From: SVFI01 sp045535935
GTDB taxonomy: Bacteria; Bacillota; Clostridia; Lachnospirales; Lachnospiraceae
Length of the DNA stretch: 64,000 nt
Direction of reading: 5' to 3'
Assembly: GCA_045535935.1 (NCBI GenBank)
Contig: JAZSMO010000016.1
Span: forward strand, 41,291-105,290
A program made the position numbers and the translations under genes. Position 1 is the stretch's first letter, and each line of letters starts with the position of its first letter. A model generated the notes under the pieces. It saw nothing but the letters and a program-made list of their open reading frames with translations. It had not been told where the DNA came from and ran no database searches. Of the stretch, positions 62,657 to 64,000 are shown piece by piece.

Positions 62657-62686
62657 TACACAGTAGAAAGAAAACTGTGCTATAAT
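62657..62686 (+). promoter_or_regulatory. Extended -10 promoter with overlapping inverted repeat, driving the LRR protein gene
   Basis: A perfect TATAAT (62681-62686) is preceded by the extended-10 TGC. TACACA (62657-62662) is a possible -35 at 18 bases. The inverted repeat CACAGT (62659-62664) / ACTGTG (62674-62679), nine bases apart, spans from the -35 to the extended -10. A shorter one, CTAC-ACA-GTAG (62656-62666), overlaps it. Both are plausible repressor sites. Confidence 0.6.
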
Positions 62687-62740
62687 TGTAACGGCTTATA
62701 AGAAACAAAAGTGGGAATTTGTAACAAATAGGAGGAATTT

Positions 62741-64000
62741 ATGAGAAAGAGTGTTAAGAAAGCCTTATCATTTTTCATGGCAGTGGCAGTTATGCTTTCA
62801 TGTATAACCATTACACCTGTCAGTGTTTCGGCGAGTGAGGAAACACCTACTTCGGGTGAATGTGGTGTTTCGGGAAATAATGTGACATGGAATTTTGACA
62901 GTGCAACAGGAACGCTTACCATAAGTGGTACAGGGGCTATGGTAGATTATATTCCGGATAATAACGACCCAGAATGGGTTACAAATTATAGAAACAATAT
63001 TACGAAAATAGTTATCGGTTATGGAGTTACGAGAATAGGTGACGGTTCATTTTATGGATGTAGTAAAGTAGAAGAAGTAGTTTTTGAACGAAATGAAAAG
63101 GGAGAAAGTAGTGTTACAAATATTGGAAATTATGCATTTAGAAATATTAACGGGTTAACTAGCATTGTGATTCCTGCGAGTGTGGAAGGAATTGGTGAGT
63201 ATGCTTTTAAATCTTGTCTTCAGATGACAAGTGTCATATTTGAAGAAGGTAGTAATCTTAGTTCTATAGGAAGTAATTGTTTTGATAATAACCCTTATAT
63301 TAAAGAATGTATCCTTCCAGGGCAGGTTACTTCTTTGGGAATAGAATGTTTTGGTGGTTGTATTTCTTTAAAATACGTTTATTACCCTAAGGGTGCATCT
63401 GTTGGGACGGATATTTTTTATGATGTAGAATCGCTTGACTATCTCGGCAGATACACAGTCAATGAAACTGCAAAAACCTGTTCCGTAGAGTATATTGGTG
63501 TGAATGGCTATAACCCAGACGACACTATCGTTCCGACTGCCACAGAAATCATCATCCCTGAAAAACTTGATGGCTACGAGGTAGTGCAAGTAGTAATTAA
63601 TTCAGAACCAATCAACGTTCCTACAAGTTTCGAGGCAGACCATAAGATAACAAAATTATCCGATATCGAGGCTTTAAAAGGATGGACATACGAGGCAGGA
63701 ACAGACGAACTTCCGGTAGGTGGCTCGATTGAAGTAACAGCGACTTATCAAGTGAAAGAAACACAGAAATTAACAAAGACAATCACCATTTCAAGATCCG
63801 CCTGCGCAGACACAAACAAAGACCACAAATGTGACGGTGGCTGCGGGAAAGTGATGTCCGAGCATACATGGGACGGCGGCGTTGTATCAAAAGAACCGAC
63901 TGCCCTTGCAAAAGGCGAGAAGACCTACACCTGTACCATGTGCAAAGAAACGAAGAAAGAAGAGATGGCAGCTCTCGGAGTACCGAAAAAAGGTGCGGAG
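62741..64000 (+). CDS. BspA-like leucine-rich-repeat surface protein (5' part, runs off the window)
   Basis: The frame is open for 420 codons to the window end. Residues 1-31 form a Sec signal (basic KSVKK, hydrophobic SFFMAVAVML, cleavage probably after VSVSA). A BspA-type beta segment follows (WNFDSATGTLTISGTGAM, about 50-67). About five LRR_5 repeats cover about 85-230 (SFYGCSKVEEVVF, AFRNINGLTSIVIP, AFKSCLQMTSVIF, CFGGCISLKYVYYP). A linker, then a Cys-rich motif (DTNKDHKCDGGCGK and TYTCTMCKETK, about 357-405) complete the visible part. Such proteins are exported and often bind host or polysaccharide ligands. GGAGG precedes the ATG. Confidence 0.88.
   Translation, partial: MRKSVKKALSFFMAVAVMLSCITITPVSVSASEETPTSGECGVSGNNVTWNFDSATGTLTISGTGAMVDYIPDNNDPEWVTNYRNNITKIVIGYGVTRIGDGSFYGCSKVEEVVFERNEKGESSVTNIGNYAFRNINGLTSIVIPASVEGIGEYAFKSCLQMTSVIFEEGSNLSSIGSNCFDNNPYIKECILPGQVTSLGIECFGGCISLKYVYYPKGASVGTDIFYDVESLDYLGRYTVNETAKTCSVEYIGVNGYNPDDTIVPTATEIIIPEKLDGYEVVQVVINSEPINVPTSFEADHKITKLSDIEALKGWTYEAGTDELPVGGSIEVTATYQVKETQKLTKTITISRSACADTNKDHKCDGGCGKVMSEHTWDGGVVSKEPTALAKGEKTYTCTMCKETKKEEMAALGVPKKGAE

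Noticed and set aside
1..64000. CRISPR arrays, tRNA or rRNA genes, insertion sequences, toxin-antitoxin or phage-defence cassettes
   Set aside because: No spaced repeat series, cloverleaf-like clusters, transposase motifs or defence-type domains were found on reading both strands.

Overview
The window reads as chromosomal sequence of a spore-forming, low-to-mid G+C Clostridia bacterium, most likely a member of Lachnospiraceae or a close relative. This rests on the protein families and gene order, not on a database search: SpoIIIE/FtsK with TepA, YqfC/YqfD and a BofC-like protein (sporulation), formate-tetrahydrofolate ligase, an NfnAB-type transhydrogenase, a B12-dependent methionine synthase without an activation domain, SepF plus MinCDE, and a BspA-like leucine-rich-repeat surface protein. 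Nearly all genes are on the + strand and tightly packed. There is no gene-free stretch above 300 bases, and I saw no rRNA, tRNA, CRISPR array, phage or insertion sequence.

Layout. 1-1.3 kb: the tail of a PLP sulfhydrylase, a GtrB-type glycosyltransferase and a small acidic protein, closed by a terminator. 1.4-11 kb: tepA, spoIIIE, fhs, a zinc-ribbon membrane protein, nfnAB and a second zinc-ribbon membrane protein. 11-25 kb: rlmH, nth, a pyrimidine nucleoside phosphorylase, then a chain of yqfC, yqfD, phoH, a degenerate yqfF and ybeY. A lipid-flippase-like protein, a BofC-like protein, two FAD oxidoreductases, proB/proA and a formyl-THF cyclo-ligase follow. 26-34 kb: miaB-mutS-mutL-miaA and a PLP lyase, covering tRNA modification and mismatch repair. 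34.4-44.9 kb: a cell-shape and division cluster, radC-mreB-mreC-mreD-PBP2-minC-minD-minE-rodA, then a methylglyoxal-synthase-like gene and a D,D-carboxypeptidase lipoprotein. 45-48 kb: a small P-loop protein with its own promoter and terminator, then a HlyD-like protein, ylmE and sepF. 48-53 kb: aroB, lspA, rluD-like and metH. 53-57 kb: ilvB, two tandem ilvN genes and ilvC. 57-59.8 kb: an AT-rich acyltransferase gene, a tiny ORF and cysK. 59.8-62.6 kb: a LysR regulator divergent from leuCD. 62.7 kb to the end: the start of the LRR surface protein.

Functionally the window couples envelope growth (MreBCD, PBP2, RodA, carboxypeptidase), septum placement (MinCDE, SepF), one-carbon and redox metabolism (Fhs, cyclo-ligase, MetH, NfnAB) and branched-chain amino-acid synthesis (IlvB, IlvN, IlvC, LeuC, LeuD). 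I found no clearly new multi-gene defence or mobile system. The most notable signals are family members with altered key residues: a methylglyoxal-synthase homolog with Ala at the catalytic Asp position, a YqfF homolog with HK in place of HD and no extracellular domain, and an MreB homolog with an altered phosphate-2 loop. Others are a PBP2 with an insertion of about 240 residues, an orphan P-loop protein, and a bidirectional terminator built into the 3' coding end of the LysR gene. Residue numbers are counted from the starts chosen here and are approximate to a few residues unless a codon position is implied.
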